Counted from the first letter of the stretch, positions 10,920 to 23,414 are shown. The stretch: DNA of 64,000 nt from Garcia nutans (GCA_947685225.1 CANTUV010000008.1:38499501-38563500), one strand, 5' to 3'. Numbers and translations are program-made. The notes: generated by a model from the letters alone, not told the origin.

Positions 10920-11255
10920 ATGGTGGTCATCAAGGCTGAGGATAATAAAGTGGTAAATGATCTAATGATTAAGAGGCCCCTCAATGGTTTCCATGTAGCT
11001 ACAATTTCTGATAATGAAGTGGTAGACTCTAAGGTCTTCAGTATGATGAAGAACATGAACTACCTTCCTGGTGCTGGTCTTGGAATGGGTAAGGCCGGTG
11101 TGACAAAGCTTCCAGACTTCAAGACTCAAACTTCCAAGAAAGGGTTGGGGTATGAAGAAGCTAGCAAAGATGTTCAGCTAAAGAAGAATGAGAAGCTGAG
11201 CTTTTCACCACTTGAAGAGATTTTTATCAAATCTCTAGACATGGGACCACTCTAA
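10920..11255 (+). pseudogene. G-patch-like segment between protease and RT, Tat-1
   Basis: Encodes MMKNMNYLPGAGLGMGKAG followed by PDFKTQTSKKGLGYE. The glycine spacing (G-x-G-L-G-x-G-x-x-G) resembles a G-patch, a nucleic-acid-binding motif found between protease and RT in many Tat/Ogre polyproteins. A stop at 11253-11255 separates it from the next frame at 11274. The role here is inferred from position and motif only. Confidence 0.62.
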
Positions 11256-11273
11256 GGGAAGCCTGAGCCAGTC

Positions 11274-11870
11274 ATGTTCATAGGAAAGTTGATCTTAGGT
11301 TTTGAGATTTTTACCGATGTTACCGAACCACTGGAACAAGTGAAGAAAGAGCTCACCTTGCTAGCCGACAAGGAGCCCAATCCTGAAGGGAAGAAGAAAA
11401 CTGTCTTGAAAGCCGAGAAGACTCCAGAGAAGATTGCTGCTTTAGTTGAAGAGAAGTTTGAAGATGTTCTGCTTTATGATTTTGAGAATAATGACTTTGA
11501 TTTGATTTTAATTTTTCTATTTTGTATGAGGATGATGATGTTTTCTTTTCCAAAATGAATGCAATAAAGTTTGATTTAGCTTACTTATGTGATGTTTTTC
11601 CTGATGGTTACATACATTTAAATAGTGATTACATGAGCAAGTTTAATATTAACTCTGTTGATACATAACCATTAAATTTGGGAACAATCAAAAATCCTAA
11701 AAATATTAGCATAGCATCTGACCTTACTCCTGATGAGAGAGAGAGATAAAAAAAAATATTTAAAAATATGAAGAGGTTTTTGATTGGTCTTATGAGGATA
11801 TGCCTGAAATAGATCGAGACATAGTCGAGCATCTGATTCCTACCTATACTCACATGAAACCTGTCAAATA
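11274..11870 (+). pseudogene. Pol linker of Tat-1, acidic, broken
   Basis: A Lys/Glu-rich frame (EQVKKELTLLADKEPNPEGKKK and following) ends at 11558, and fragments such as EDFDWSYEDMPEIDRDIVEHLIPTYTHMKP can be followed with frame changes to 11870. This is the usual acidic linker before RT in Tat-lineage pol, including the 'P-G-I-D-x-x-I-x-x-H-x-L'-type entry to RT. There are several stops and shifts. No separate function is assigned. Confidence 0.5.
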
Positions 11871-12640
11871 AAAGCTTAGATGGTTAAGACTAGAATGGGC
11901 CGAATTGGTTAAAGAAGAGGTCACTAAATAAATACAAGTAAAGTTCCTTGAAGTGATAGATTATCCAGATTGGTTAGCTAACATAGTACACGTGCCAAAG
12001 AAAGATGGAAGAATTAGGGTCTGTGTAGACTATAGAGACTTAAGCAAGGCTTCCCTAAAGATGATTTTCCTTTAACCCATATAGATGTCCTTATAGATAG
12101 TGCAGCTTCTAGTGTCCTACACTCATTTATAGATGGATTTTTTGGATACAACCAAGTGTTAATGGCCCAAGAGAATAAAGCCAAAACTACCTTCATTAGT
12201 ACATGGGGTATATTCTGTTATAGGGTGATGCTGTTTGGGTTAAAGAATGTTGGAGCAACCTACCAGAGGATGGCCACCATCTTGTTTCATGATATGATGC
12301 ACAAAGAAGTAGAGGTCTACGTTGATGATATGATGGTAAAGTCGGTTACGAGGGAACAACACTTCCAAAACTTAGAGTTATTCTTTGAGAGAGTAGTGAA
12401 GCATAAGTTAAGATTAAATGGGGTTACTTCAGACAAGTTGCTAGGACACGTGATTGGTCCAAATAGCATTGAGATTGACCCAGACAAGGTTAAGGCAATC
12501 AGGGATATGCCAGTCCCTAAGACGGAGAGAGAAGTTTGAGGGTTTATTGGCAGGTTGTAGTATATTAGCTGGTTCATAGCAAAGCTCACCACAATCTGCG
12601 AACCTATCTTCAAATTGCTTAAAAAGAATCAACTAGTTAA
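11871..12640 (+). pseudogene. Reverse transcriptase remnant of Tat-1
   Basis: RT motifs appear in order: KEEVTK and WLANIVHVPKKDGRIRVCVDYRDL (fingers), HIDVLIDSAA, FIDGFFGYNQVLMAQENKAKTTFIS (catalytic Asp region), GIFCYRVMLFGLKNVGATYQR (primer grip side), YVDDMMVKS (catalytic YVDD at 12318-12329) and LGHVIGPNSIEIDPDKVKAI (thumb entry). A stop at about 11923, a frameshift near 12050, and stops at 12537 and 12559 make it non-functional. The best open part is 12156-12539. YVDD and the surrounding text are typical of plant Ty3/gypsy elements of the Tat lineage. Confidence 0.88.
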
Positions 12641-13165
12641 GTGGAATGAAGAGTGTCAAAAGGCTTTTGAGCATATAAAAAAGTACCTGCTGAATCCACC
12701 TATTTTGAAACCACCTAAACCAGGTAAACCTTTGTTACTATACTTAGCAGTAGAATAAGAGTCAATAGGAGCTATGCTAGTCAAGCAGATGAATTAGGGA
12801 TTGAGCACACAGTCTACTATTTGAGTAGGAAGCTCCTACCTTATGAAATTAAGTATAGTATCATTGAAAAAACATGTATAGATGTGGTTTGGTCTTCTAA
12901 GAAGTTGCGACATTACTTTTAATCTTATAGTGTTCAAGCAATTTCCAGGTTGGATCCAATAAAGTACATAAGGGAGACACCCTCTTTGATAGGGAAATAT
13001 GGTCGATGGTTGATAATTTTAGAAGAGTTTGAGATCAAATATGTAACCAAGAAAACAATCAAAGGTAGAGCTGTGGCAGAATTCCTGGCTCAGAAACCAT
13101 TGCCGGATAGTGAAGAGGTAGTCTTGGAATTTTCTGATGAGCATTTAAAGGCCATAGAAGTATAA
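12641..13165 (+). pseudogene. Primary RNase H and connection domain remnant, Tat-1
   Basis: After RT come KWNEECQKAFEHIKKYLLNPPILKPP, LLLYLAVE, YYLSRKLLPYEIKYSIIEKTCIDVVW and RHYF, which are standard Ty3/gypsy RNase H landmarks. These are followed by the WLIILEEFEIKYVTKKTIKGRAVAEFLA segment that closes this domain. The catalytic DAS-type aspartate region reads YLAVE, so the first Asp is lost. There are frame changes and stops at about 12758, 12799 and 12921. The clean portion is 12950-13165. Confidence 0.8.
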
Positions 13166-13251
13166 GGTTGGAAGATGTATTTCAATGGAGCAGTGAATAG
13201 AAAAGGAGCAGGTTTAGGAGTCATACTAGAATCACTCGAGGGGGAGCTTAT
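13166..13251 (+). pseudogene. Second RNase H (aRNH-type), first half, Tat-1
   Basis: Directly after the first RNase H, the frame reads WKMYFNGAVNRKGAGLGVILESLEGEL. This is the start of the additional RNase H that distinguishes Tat-lineage elements. The usual catalytic Asp in YFDGA is Asn here (codon 13184-13186). The domain is cut after GEL by insertion of TRG-b and resumes at 23689. Confidence 0.82.
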
Positions 13252-15325
13252 TGTGAGCGGGGATTTTTGCCCCCACTCCTGGTGGAATGGTTCTTGCGAC
13301 TTCGGCACTGCTTAGGCTCGGGGCCTTAGAGAACACGGGCCTAAGCCCGGAGAAAATGGAGTCACCACCTGGACTGGCCGGGAAAAAGAAAGGGGTGGAT
13401 GACTCGATTCCTAAGAAATCCCCAAACCCCTAATGGGTTCGAAAAGTTGGGTACGTGTGGGGAAGGTGAGAAATGGCCCAGCACCCCCACAACGCCCTGT
13501 TCATTGGAACCGACCTCCTTTGTAGGTCTTAATAGTATGAAATTCTTAAGTACAACAATATTATCCATATTACATGCAACAATTAAAATAAAGCATCATT
13601 ATATTAAAATCCAAGCAATGTCCAATCAAAGAAAATAAATGGACACCCACTCGAAGATGAAAACATGTCCTTACATGATCCATGCCTAAACTAAATAGGA
13701 CACCCACCGAAAGGTGGATACTTGTCCTTTACATTGGTCAAAAATATAAAAGCTATTTAAATTACATGATATTTAACTAATGAGGTACCCACAAAATGGA
13801 AACATGCCTCTTACAATTTTAATACTAAAATAAACAAATAATAGCAATAAAGAAAACATCCATCCATGATAGATTAAATAAATCAAGCATTGAGATTAAA
13901 TCAACCAACAAAATATATAATAAACTACATAATCAAATCTAAAATTAAAAAAAGCAAATAAAGATACAAATTAGGGTTTATGTCTCAATTTAAAGTTTGT
14001 TAATTACCAATTAGGGTTTTGGGATTTTAGAATTATTATTGTTACCATTTAGGCTACTGAAAAGATTTTAAAAAATTCTAATGAATTAGGGTTTTATGAA
14101 TTTAAGAAAGTAATAAGATTTTTTGTTAATGAAATAAGGGCTTAGGGGTAACATCATGAAATTATTTGGAATCTTAAGACATTAGAGTTTATAATACTTG
14201 GTTACTGGATTGTAGTTTTAGGTTTACTGTATTGAGTTTTAAGGTTTAAATTTATTGGATTGGATTTTTAAGTTCACCGAATTAGGGTTTAGGGAAACTT
14301 AGGGTTTACTGTTTTGGTCTTTCGAAAAAGTTAGGGTTTTTGTTATTTTAGAAAACATATTTGGTTTTAGGATTTAAGAAAAAAATTTAGATTTTTATAA
14401 AATAATTATGATTTTTAGAAAACGTAAAGAGAACAAGGGTTTGGAGATTCAAGAAAACATTTGGAGACTTTGGACAAAAAATTATGGTGTAGATGAAAAT
14501 AGTTGGTAAAGACAATTTAGGGTTTTAAAGCTTTTGGAAACAGAAGAAACCCTTTAGGGCTTTTAAGGTTTTTGGAAACAGAAGAATAATTTAGTGTTTG
14601 TGAAGTTTTTGATGTAATAATTAATCTAATTTGAATGATGAAGCTACTGTAAAGAAATAAAAAAAGAAAATAGATATTCAAACCTCCGTTCGTTGGTTCC
14701 ACCAAATATTACTTTCTGGATGAACAATAACAAAGGCAGTGTGACTACCTTTGATGAATTGTTGATTGCTTGCTTTTTGCTAATGTCTCTTGCTAGGATT
14801 TTCTATCTTTTTTCCTCAATCAGAAGTCCAATTTTCGATCGATCAAAGTCCCAAAGTTTTTTTCAGTAAAACAATTTTTCCCTCCTCTAATTTTGAGTTT
14901 TAATGTGTTATTTATAGGAAAATTAATAAATCTACTTCTAATTGTTTAAGGAGGAAATTAAAACCAATTAGGAAAAGAAACCAAAACCATATAGAAATTG
15001 TTTTCGGAAAAAACTGTGTTTGAAAATTTTGCTGGCGAAAACTGCGAGCGTTGGCCAAGAATTGAGAGCGAGCGAAGAAATTCCTATGGGTGAATTGGCC
15101 TGGCCAATTGGACATTCGGCAACAAAATTTTTTCGTCTCCGATTTTTATTTTTTATTATTATTTTTTATTATTATTTTTTTATTAACTTCACCATTTTTA
15201 TTTTTATTAAAAATTATAAATACTAAATACTAAAATAAATATTATTTAATTAAAATACCACAAAAATTATTTTAGATTATAAAAAAAATATCGGACCAGA
15301 CTGGGTCAAAAATTAAGAGTTTACA
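13252..15325 (-). repeat. 3' LTR of TRG-b (2074 bp)
   Basis: Opens on the plus strand with TGTGAGCGGGGATTTTTGCC and ends AAGAGTTTACA. It is 76 bp shorter than its partner, chiefly because it lacks the CCCGCAGGAA palindrome block found at 23331-23415. It has GGTTTAGGG-like text and a TATA box on the minus strand (14909-14916). Confidence 0.92.
14909..14916 (-). promoter_or_regulatory. TATA box of TRG LTR (3' LTR copy)
   Basis: TATAAATA on the minus strand, in the context CCTATAAATAACAC, about 410 nt inside the LTR. The same TATAAATA occurs at the matching place in the other TRG LTRs (23153-23160, 25655-25662, 30566-30573, 35380-35387), which supports a promoter function for this family. Confidence 0.7.
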
Positions 15326-15338
15326 GTCTGCCCCCTGC
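15326..15338 (-). other. Polypurine tract of TRG-b
   Basis: Directly next to the 3' LTR, the minus strand reads GCAGGGGGCAGAC. The same GCAGGGGGCAAAC is found against the LTR in TRG-c (26120-26132) and TRG-d (35813-35825). Position and purine content fit the plus-strand priming site. Confidence 0.8.
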
Positions 15339-15419
15339 TTCAACGATTTGAGACTTTCACTAGAAGAGAGCGAAAAGCAATATAATTTTTTATTGATTTT
15401 TGATGAGGACGGGTACTTG

Positions 15420-16490
15420 AATTTTATTTGGGTACTTGGACCCGAGATTAATTTTGATTTGACTGACCTTTTATCAGTTGAGAATTCTAGCATAACTGGT
15501 TGTTCCATTTTTATGGATTGTGGGTCTTTGTCCACCAAAAATAGATCTTTATCTATTGAAAATCGGGTCTTTACCCTGGGAACATGGATCTTCATCCATT
15601 GGAGATTGGGTCTTTACCCTTGAAATATGGATCTTTATCCATTAGAGATCGGGTCTTTACCCTAGAAATATGGATCTTTATCCATTGGAAATCGGGTCTT
15701 TACCCTTGAAACATGGATCTTTATCCATTGGTAATCGGGTCTTTACCCTTGAAATATGGATCTTTATACATTGGAAATCGGGCCTTTACCTTTGAAACAT
15801 GGATCTTTATCCATTGGAAATCGGATCTTTATCCTTGAAATATGGATCTTTATCCATTGAAAATCGGGTCTTTACCCTTGAAATATGGATCTTTATCCAT
15901 TGGAAATTGGGTCTTTACCCTTGAAACATGTACCTTTATCCATTGGAAATCTTGTATTTACCCTTGAAACATGGATCTTTATCCATTGGAAATCGGGTCT
16001 TTACCCTTGAAATATGGATCTTTATCCAATGGAAATTGGGTCTTTACCCTTGAAATATGGATCTTTATCCATTGGAAATTGGGTCTTTACCCTTGAAACA
16101 TGGATCGTTATCCATTGGAAATCGGGTCTTTACCCTTGAAACATGGATCTTTATCCATTGGAAATCGGGTCTTTAGTATTTACCCTTGAAACATGGATCT
16201 TTATCAATTGAAAATTGGGTCTTTACCCTTAAAATATGGATCTTTATCCATTGGCAATCAGGCCTTTACCCTTGAAACATGGATCTTTATCCATTGGAAA
16301 TCAGGTCTTTCCCTTGAAACGTTGATCTTTATCCATTGAAAATTGAGTTTTTACCCTTGAAACATGGATCTTTATCCATTGGAAATCGAGTCTTTACCCT
16401 TGAAATATAGATCTTTATCCATTTGAAATTGGGTCATTACCCTTGAAACATGGATCTTTATCCATTGGAAATCGGGTCTTTACCCTAGCT
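15420..16490. repeat. 43-bp tandem array, GGATCTTTATCC / GGGTCTTTACCC words
   Basis: About 22 copies of a 43-bp unit alternating two hairpin words: ATGGAT-CTTT-ATCCAT (6-bp stem) and GGGT-CTTT-ACCC (4-bp stem), with linkers TTGAAAC and TGGAAATC. The first units at the left include ATAGAT-CTTT-ATCTAT (15541-15556), where both arms have changed together. Not CRISPR: there are no unique spacers, and the units are fully tandem. Confidence 0.93.
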
Positions 16491-17759
16491 TCAGCTATTT
16501 TGGCTGGACTGATCTTTTGTCTTTTGCATCTTCATTCTCTTGAGAATTCTAATTTTCTTCTTTTTCCATTCTCTTTGTTCTTCTTTTGCACTTTTTGTAA
16601 AGCAAAAAATTTCAACCATTTTTTTAGCTAGCCTTCAAATCTTCTCCTTGCCCCCCATGATTTTTGTATGCGGGCTTTGGTTGATGTTTGTAGATTATCT
16701 AGTTCTTCAAACAAGCATGTACTTCTTCATTTCTTTTGTAAAATGACTGGCGTTTCCTCAAGCAATGGGTCTTCTACGCCCCTTGATTCTATACTCGCTT
16801 CATCTTTGCTTCATAGAGTGTCTGTTGTTCGCTTTGGCAAAAAATAGACAATACAATACAAGAAAATGCCATGTAATATGCTCATGTATGCATGATATGC
16901 ACGAATAATACTTACAATGGTTTCATCGAGCCACAGACCAAGATTATCAGCTGTAATGCTCTCATGAATTTATTTCAGAAGCCCGTTCAGTTCTTGCACT
17001 GGAATTACAGGATGCTTCACATTTATGGCTTTTATCTTTGAGGTGTTGAAAATATGTGTGGTGGAGACCCCAAGTTACAGAGTCAGGGATACATCCATTT
17101 CAAACTATGTTTCAGCATGTCAGTTGGTAGCTTCTTCATAACCTTGCCAATAACTATTTACTTTGCCCAATGTGTTATTTGAGGTTTGATAGTTCAACAA
17201 AGTCCACTTAACTTGAAGGCTTCATATGATAAAAACATTTTTTTTGTTGTTTTTTTTATAAATCAAATGTTGACTTTGCCAGATCAATGTCATTGTACCT
17301 TAGGACTTGATTTTCCAAATTAACATATCTTTAAAATGACAACCCTTGTTACCATACTAAATTCAGGAATCATTTCTATTTAAGCAAGAATTGTTGCACT
17401 TCAGATAGGCACATACACATTACTTGGCCAAAGGTCTCATTTGAGTTTGAATATTGTCTATCTCATATGCATGCTTATCCAAACTATCTCCACTAATAGA
17501 CTCTACCTACCAAGAGAGATCAACAGGTCTTTGATAGGCTTGAAATGGGGTCTATAAGGGACACGGGTTAAATGAAAGCCATTTTGAGATTGGAGCTGAT
17601 GTGACACAATGGATAAATCCTCACACTACAAATTTCTTATTGGAACTTTAGACAGTTGGGAGCAATCTTGCTAGACTCCAAATTCCTTCTATCTTCTTGA
17701 TATTAATCTGGATCTTGATTGGGACAGTCTTTGCCCTTGCATAAAGTTTGGTAGCCAAA
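16491..17759. other. Non-coding 3' region of TRG-b
   Basis: Homologous to 2611-3800 of TRG-a and 36340-37640 of TRG-d. No conserved reading frame was found, and nothing else is recognised. Confidence 0.65.
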
Positions 17760-18195
17760 TTCATTTCTTTTCTTCTTCTCCCTTTTCTTTTTTCTTTATT
17801 TTTCTTGCTCTTCCTTTCTTTGAGCATTTTATCATTTTGTCCTTCTTCCTTGTAGGACTGTCAGGTACAGAACTTTCAAGAACTAGATAGTCTTTCTCCT
17901 TTTTCTCTGATTTTGATTAAATCTTTGGTTGGGTTGGACCAATTCAAGTCTAACTATTCTTATGAACCACATGGAAGCCTTTTGCTGTTTTAGGTAAAAG
18001 AGAACTCAGTTGGCTTTCTGAACCACCTTTTTAGGTTTTTCTTTTTTCCTTTTTTTTTTCTTTTTTTCTTTTCTCTTTTTTTTTCTTTTTTTCATGTCTT
18101 CTCTTTTTTTCCTTTTTTTTCTCTTTTTTGTTTTCTTTTTGTTTTCTCTCCTTCTCTTTTTTTGTTTTGTTTTGTTTTCTTCATTTTTTTTGTTC
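17760..18195 (-). repeat. Homopurine tract of TRG-b (sense strand)
   Basis: C/T simple sequence on plus, densest at 18030-18195, and purine-rich on the sense strand. It is the positional equivalent of 3810-4182 and 37640-38030. Confidence 0.8.
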
Positions 18196-18966
18196 TAGCT
18201 CTAAAAGAGTTGTCTTGTATGTACCAACTTGGGTTTCCAATAATGGATGAGTGGAGTGGCATAAATCTTCTTTAACAGGGATAAATCATTTGTTACTCTG
18301 ATGTTAGCTTTATATATTGGAGATATTAGAAAAAGTTCAACTACCCTTATGGTCTTGAGAACATCAACTATCCTTATATTCTTGGCTATACATTCCTTTC
18401 TTTGATCTTCTTGCCTCTTCACCTTAGTGATCATAAGACTTGTCAAAAGTATCACAATAGCTCAGGGTAGGTTGTTGGGGTTATATGCCAATGAAAAGAA
18501 GGCTAAAAATTTTATGAAGGCTCAATGGGACAACTAGGGATTGATATTTAATTGGGTGGATACTAGCTGTTGGCTAACAAAACAATGCCTAGATCATTTC
18601 TCCCTTAAATAAATAGAGTTCAATTTCACCTCGAAAGTTTGTCAAAGCATGTACTAAGACTGACTAGGACCTAGGCAAAGGTAATTATGCAGGAGCCCTC
18701 TCTAAGTAAGCATACACAACTCAATGCTATAGAGCAATTCCCTCAACTAGTAAAGTCATTCAAGTCATGATGCATAAATATATTAATTCATGAATATCAA
18801 GCTAGATTCCTCATTGGTTGACCACCAAAATGAACAAAGACCAAAAAATTTTGATGAAAGTAATTTATTCAAACAAATTTAAATTTCAAAAACATGATTG
18901 TTCTAATTAAACATTAAAGAAAGTAAAATTGAAAAGCAACATTCAAGCTAAGGAAAGTCTGTTGAG
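18196..18966. other. Non-coding segment between gag and purine tract, TRG-b
   Basis: Collinear with 4183-4982 and 38031-38826. No gene was recognised. Confidence 0.65.
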
Positions 18967-20362
18967 TTAAGCTTCTTTTCCTCTCACATCTTCAATTTTT
19001 CCATCTTGAAAGGATGATAAAACAAAATCTTCTTTCAATCCTTTTCCCACCATGAAGGTTGCCGGTGGAGGTACTCTTCCAAACTTAGGCAAAGGATCAT
19101 TCTTGGTATTGGGCTTGTCCGGCTCCCGCAGCTTACCACTGTCAATCAAATTTTGGATCTCATGTTTTAGTCTCAAGCTTTTGTCTGTCTCATGTCCTTG
19201 TGTCTGATGAAACTCACAAAAGGCTTTAGTATTAAATTTTGGGGGGTAAAGGATTTGGCAAAGTTTGAGGGGCCAATGGCTGTAATAGTCTCCTTTGTAG
19301 CTTGTTGAAGACCCAAGATAAAGGCTTTCCCAGATCTGAAAACTGCCTTCTATTTGCTTGACCAGTTGTATTGACATCAACTTCTTTTTGCGTGCTTTGA
19401 TTTCCAGACTGGTAGTTCCCTTTCTCATTCCTTTTTGCCAAAAAGCGGTTCTTCTCTCTTTCCCATTCTTCAATTTGCAGACCAGATTGGAGGAGATCTT
19501 TGAAATCACAGATGAGTGGATGAGACATCCTTTCATGAAAACTAGGCAACACCCCTCTCACAATCATTCTTATTTGATCAGATTGATCGGGTCTCTTCTT
19601 GAGCAAAGCGGCCTTATTTCTCCATCTTTTCACATAGTCCACAAAATTTTTGTTCGGCCTTTGTCTAATGGACTCAACTTCCATTAAGGTAACTTCCATC
19701 TCGATGTTGTATCCATATTGTTGAATGAAAGCCTTGTACAACATGTCCTAATCTTTTTGAGTACTTTCCTCTAAGGTGTTAAACCAATTTTGGACAACAG
19801 GGTCCAATGAGAGCATGAAGTACCTTAGAGTTTGAGCCTTAGTAGCTCAGGCAAACTGCATAGCAGTGATATACTGCTTCACATGGAGATGAGGATTTCT
19901 GGTTCCATCAAACTTCACAAAAGATGGCATCTTGAACTTGTACGGAACTTCTTCATCTAGCTCAAATAGTTTGTCAACTTCGGACATTTCTTCGTTTTTC
20001 AGTTTCTTCTCAAATTTCTTTTCCAAGTCCGCAATCATCTTTTCAATATCTGAAGTTTTAGTTTTCTCCATAGCTGATCTATCAACAATCTTCGGTTCTT
20101 TCTTCTTATCTTGAGGATCTTGGAAGTATTGAGCCCAATCAACATCATCAGCAATGATCACTTTATCATCATTAAAAACCACTTCACCAACTTTACCCTT
20201 CCCCTTGTCCTTTGGCTTCTTAGTGCTAGCAGATGCTTCAGCATGATTTCCTAAAATTGCAGCCAATTGGTTCATCATGGTCTCAGCTAGGGCCTCTTTT
20301 ATTTCTTCCATCTTGGCATTGAGAGCGTCATCCACCATTCTTTGAATTAGGTCGGGCTCCAT
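18967..20362 (-). pseudogene. gag: gag polyprotein (TRG-b), stops and frameshift
   Basis: Same protein family as at 4983-6301. It starts at ATG 20362 (MEPDLIQRMVDDALN) and ends at KIEDVRGKEA. It has an extra stretch after the Lys-rich part (about 35 residues near 20100-20210, containing DKVIIADDVDWAQYFQD) that TRG-a and TRG-c lack, suggesting a deletion in those copies. Damage: an Arg codon changed to TGA near 19846, a Trp codon changed to TAG near 19748, and a frameshift near 19255. The final zinc-knuckle Cys is Ser (CEFHQTQGHETDKS). Capsid-core landmarks FIQQYGYN and RQRPNKNFVDYVKRW are intact. No pol follows. Confidence 0.9.
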
Positions 20363-21517
20363 TGCTTTTGGTGAAAAAGAGATTGAGCCATTGTGAGATT
20401 CTTCATCTCCGGCATAGGTTGGATTGTCATAAGCTTTTGAACTGTCGTAATCCAGGGCTGTGAGCTAAAGAGGATCAATGATATGAGATGCAAATGTATG
20501 TATGTATTCATGTATGCACAAACAATAAACAAACAAGGATAAGTAGGACGTTCCTTCTAACCTTATAACATCCACACATGAATGGTGAGTCTCTTTTCCT
20601 AGGTATATGGCTAACAAAAATACCAACATGGGGTATCTTGTTTTCGAATAATTTCCTCGGACGTTTCAACCAATAGTTATATTTTCTAAAATGGAAATTA
20701 ATTCATGATAATTCCCATTAATTAGATTTTTATCCATTCAACCAACTATAGTAGCTTTTATGCTATATTGGATTAAAACTAAATTAAGAGGTTTATTATA
20801 AATAGATTTCTCACTTGAAAAAGCAACTAATGATTCATGTCAAAAACAAGCTCATGATTAATTATTCTTAGTATAAACTAGGCTCACAATTGATTTTTGG
20901 TATTTCGTAATTGACCTAAATATTTGTAAGCTCTTTTGGATGAAAATAATTTTGTTTCTAAGCCCATTGTAAAAAAAATTTAGAAAAAATGGAGTTTGGG
21001 CTTAGTATTTTGGGTTATGAGCAAAAGAATTTTTTATTTGTTTTTAGAAAAGTTTTATGTCCAAAGACCATTTTAAAAAGTTTTGAAAATAGCTTTGGTC
21101 TTTTGGACTTAGAGAAAAATTTATTTTGAGCTTACAAATCTACTTGGGTCATATTAGAAAAAGAACAAACCAAATAAGCCATGAATTAAACCAAGATAAA
21201 CCAACCATAGTCAAACAACAAGCATTTGGGGTAAAACCTAAGGAAAGTAGCTAGGCCAATTACATGAGCTTTAGTCTTTGGGTAAAAAGGCTTAGGTTCC
21301 CATAACAAGTATATACCAAATGGTACGAGGCTATGATTGGTTATGTCATGCTCGATCTCCATACCTTGAGTGAAAGTATGGTATCCCTTACATAACACAA
21401 CACAGGTAAAACGGGCATCCTAACTCACGCACACAATGCAATCTAATATGATGAAATGGATAATATCATGATAAGAAAGAATAGAATAATATAAAGACCA
21501 ACGAAATCAACTTCTCT
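20363..21517 (-). other. Leader of TRG-b
   Basis: About 1.15 kb between the primer-binding site and gag. Similar to 6302-6856 and 29187-30156. It contains short frames only, none conserved between copies. Confidence 0.7.
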
Positions 21518-21538
21518 TATCCCCAGTGGAGTCCCCAC
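21518..21538 (-). other. Primer-binding site of TRG-b
   Basis: Immediately inside the 5' LTR, the minus strand reads GTGGGGACTCCACTGGGG. Position fits a tRNA primer site. The GACTCCACTGGGG core resembles the site described for Ogre/Tat elements (tRNA-Arg), but I could not compare it with tRNA sequences here. Confidence 0.6.
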
Positions 21539-23152
21539 TGTGAGCGGGGATTTTTGCCCCCACTCCCGGTGTAATGGTTCTTGCAACTTTGACACTGTTT
21601 AGGCTCGGGGCCTTAGAGAACATGGGCCTAAGCCTGGAGAAAATGGAGTCGCCACCCGGACGGGCCAGGAAAAAGAAAGGGGTGGATGACTTGATTCCTA
21701 AGAAATCCCCAACACCCTTACAATGCCCAGTTCATTGGAACCGGCCTCCTTTTCAGTTCTTAATATTACAAAATTCTTAAGTATAACAATATTATCCATA
21801 TTACATGCAATAATTAAAATAAAGCATCATTATATTAAAAGCCAAGTAATGTCTAATCAAAGCAAATAAATGGACACCCACCCGAAGATGGAAACATGTC
21901 CTTACATCATCCATGTCTAAACTAAATAGGACACCCACCGAAAGGTGGAAAAATGTCCTTTACATTGGTCCAAAATATAAAAGATATTTAAATTACATGA
22001 TATTTAACTAATGAGGTACCCATAAAGTGGAAACATACCTCTTACAATTTTAATGCTAAAACAAACAAATAATAACAATAAAGAAAATATCCATCCATGA
22101 TAAATTAAATAAATAAAGCATTGAAATTAAATCAACCGTCAAAACATATAATAAACTACAAAATCAAATCTAAAATTAAATAAAGCATGTAAAGATACAA
22201 ATTAGGGTTTATGTCTCAATTTAAAGTTTGTTAATTACCATTTAGGGTTTTGGGATTTTAGAATTATTATTGTTACCATTTAAGCTACTGAAAAGATTTT
22301 GGAAAATTGGAATGAATTAGGGTTTTATGAATTTAAGAATGTAGTAAGACTTTTTGGTTAATGAAATTAGGGTTTAGGGGTAACATTATGAAATTATTTG
22401 GAATCTTAAGACATTAGAGTTTATAATACTTGGTTACTGGATTGTAGTTTTAGGTTTACTGTATTGAGTTTCAAGGTTTAAATTTATTGGATTGGATTTT
22501 TAAGTTCACTGAATTAGGGTTTAGGAAAACTTAGGGTTTAATGTTTTGGTCTTTCAAAAAGTTAGGGATTTTGGTATTTTAGAAAACATATTTGGTTTTA
22601 GGATTTAAGAAAATAGTTTAGAGTTTTATAAAATAATTATAATTTTTGGAAAACGTAAAGAGAACTAGGGTTTGGAGAATTAAGAAAACATTCGGAGATT
22701 TTGGACAAAAAGTTATGGTGTAGATGAAAATAGTTGGTAAAGACAATTTAGGGTTTTAAAGCTTTTGGAAACAGAAGAAACCCTTTAGGGATTTTAAGGT
22801 TTTTGGAAACAGAAGAGTAATTTAGGGTTTGTGAAGTTTTTGATTAAATTTTATGATGAAATAATTTATCAAATTTGAATGATGAAGCTACTGTAAAGAA
22901 ATAAATAAAGAAAATAGAGATTCAAACCTCCATTCATTGGTTCCACTAAAAATTACTTTCTGGATGAACAATAACAAAGGCAGTGTGGCTACCTTTGATG
23001 AATTGTTGATTGCTTACTTATTGCTAATGTCTCTTGCTCGGATTTTCTATCTTTTTTCCTCAGTCAGAAGTCCAATTTTTGATCGATCAAAGTCCAGAGT
23101 TTTTTTCAGTAAAACAAATTTTCCCTCCTCTAATTATTAGTTTTTAATGTGT

Positions 23153-23160
23153 TATTTATA
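23153..23160 (-). promoter_or_regulatory. TATA box of TRG-b 5' LTR
   Basis: TATAAATA on the minus strand, conserved in all TRG LTRs in the window. It would place the transcript start about 560 nt into the 5' LTR. Confidence 0.72.
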
Positions 23161-23358
23161 GGAAAACTAACAAACCTACTTCTAATTGTTTAAGGAAATT
23201 AAAACCAATTAGGAAAAGATACCAAAACCTAATAGAATTTGGTTTCAGAAAAAATAGTGTTTGAAAATTTCGTTGGCAAAAGCTGCGAACGTTGGCCAAG
23301 AGTTGTGAGCGAGCAAAGAAATTCCTACGGGCGGGCGCTGGGTCGCCAGCCAATTTGC

Positions 23359-23414
23359 CACAGGAATTTCCTGCGGCGAAATGGCCTTTTTCTCCCGCAG
23401 GAAATTCCTGCGGG
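23359..23414. repeat. Perfect palindrome block in TRG-b 5' LTR
   Basis: CCCGCAGGAA-A-TTCCTGCGGG at 23394-23414 is a perfect 10-bp inverted repeat with a single central base. CAGGAA-T-TTCCTG lies just left of it. The block sits upstream of the TATA box in element orientation. Degenerate versions are at 25857-25885 and 35574-35600. Confidence 0.9.

Noticed and set aside
13970..14600. Many AGGGTTT motifs, as in plant telomere repeats
   Set aside because: They are scattered with irregular spacing inside TRG LTRs and are not tandem; the same text occurs in every TRG LTR. The ACCCTAA series at 39210-39290 is the inverted LTR.
15480..16490. Regularly spaced 43-bp repeats resembling a CRISPR array
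   Set aside because: There are no unique spacers; the whole unit repeats, and the setting is a plant retrotransposon.
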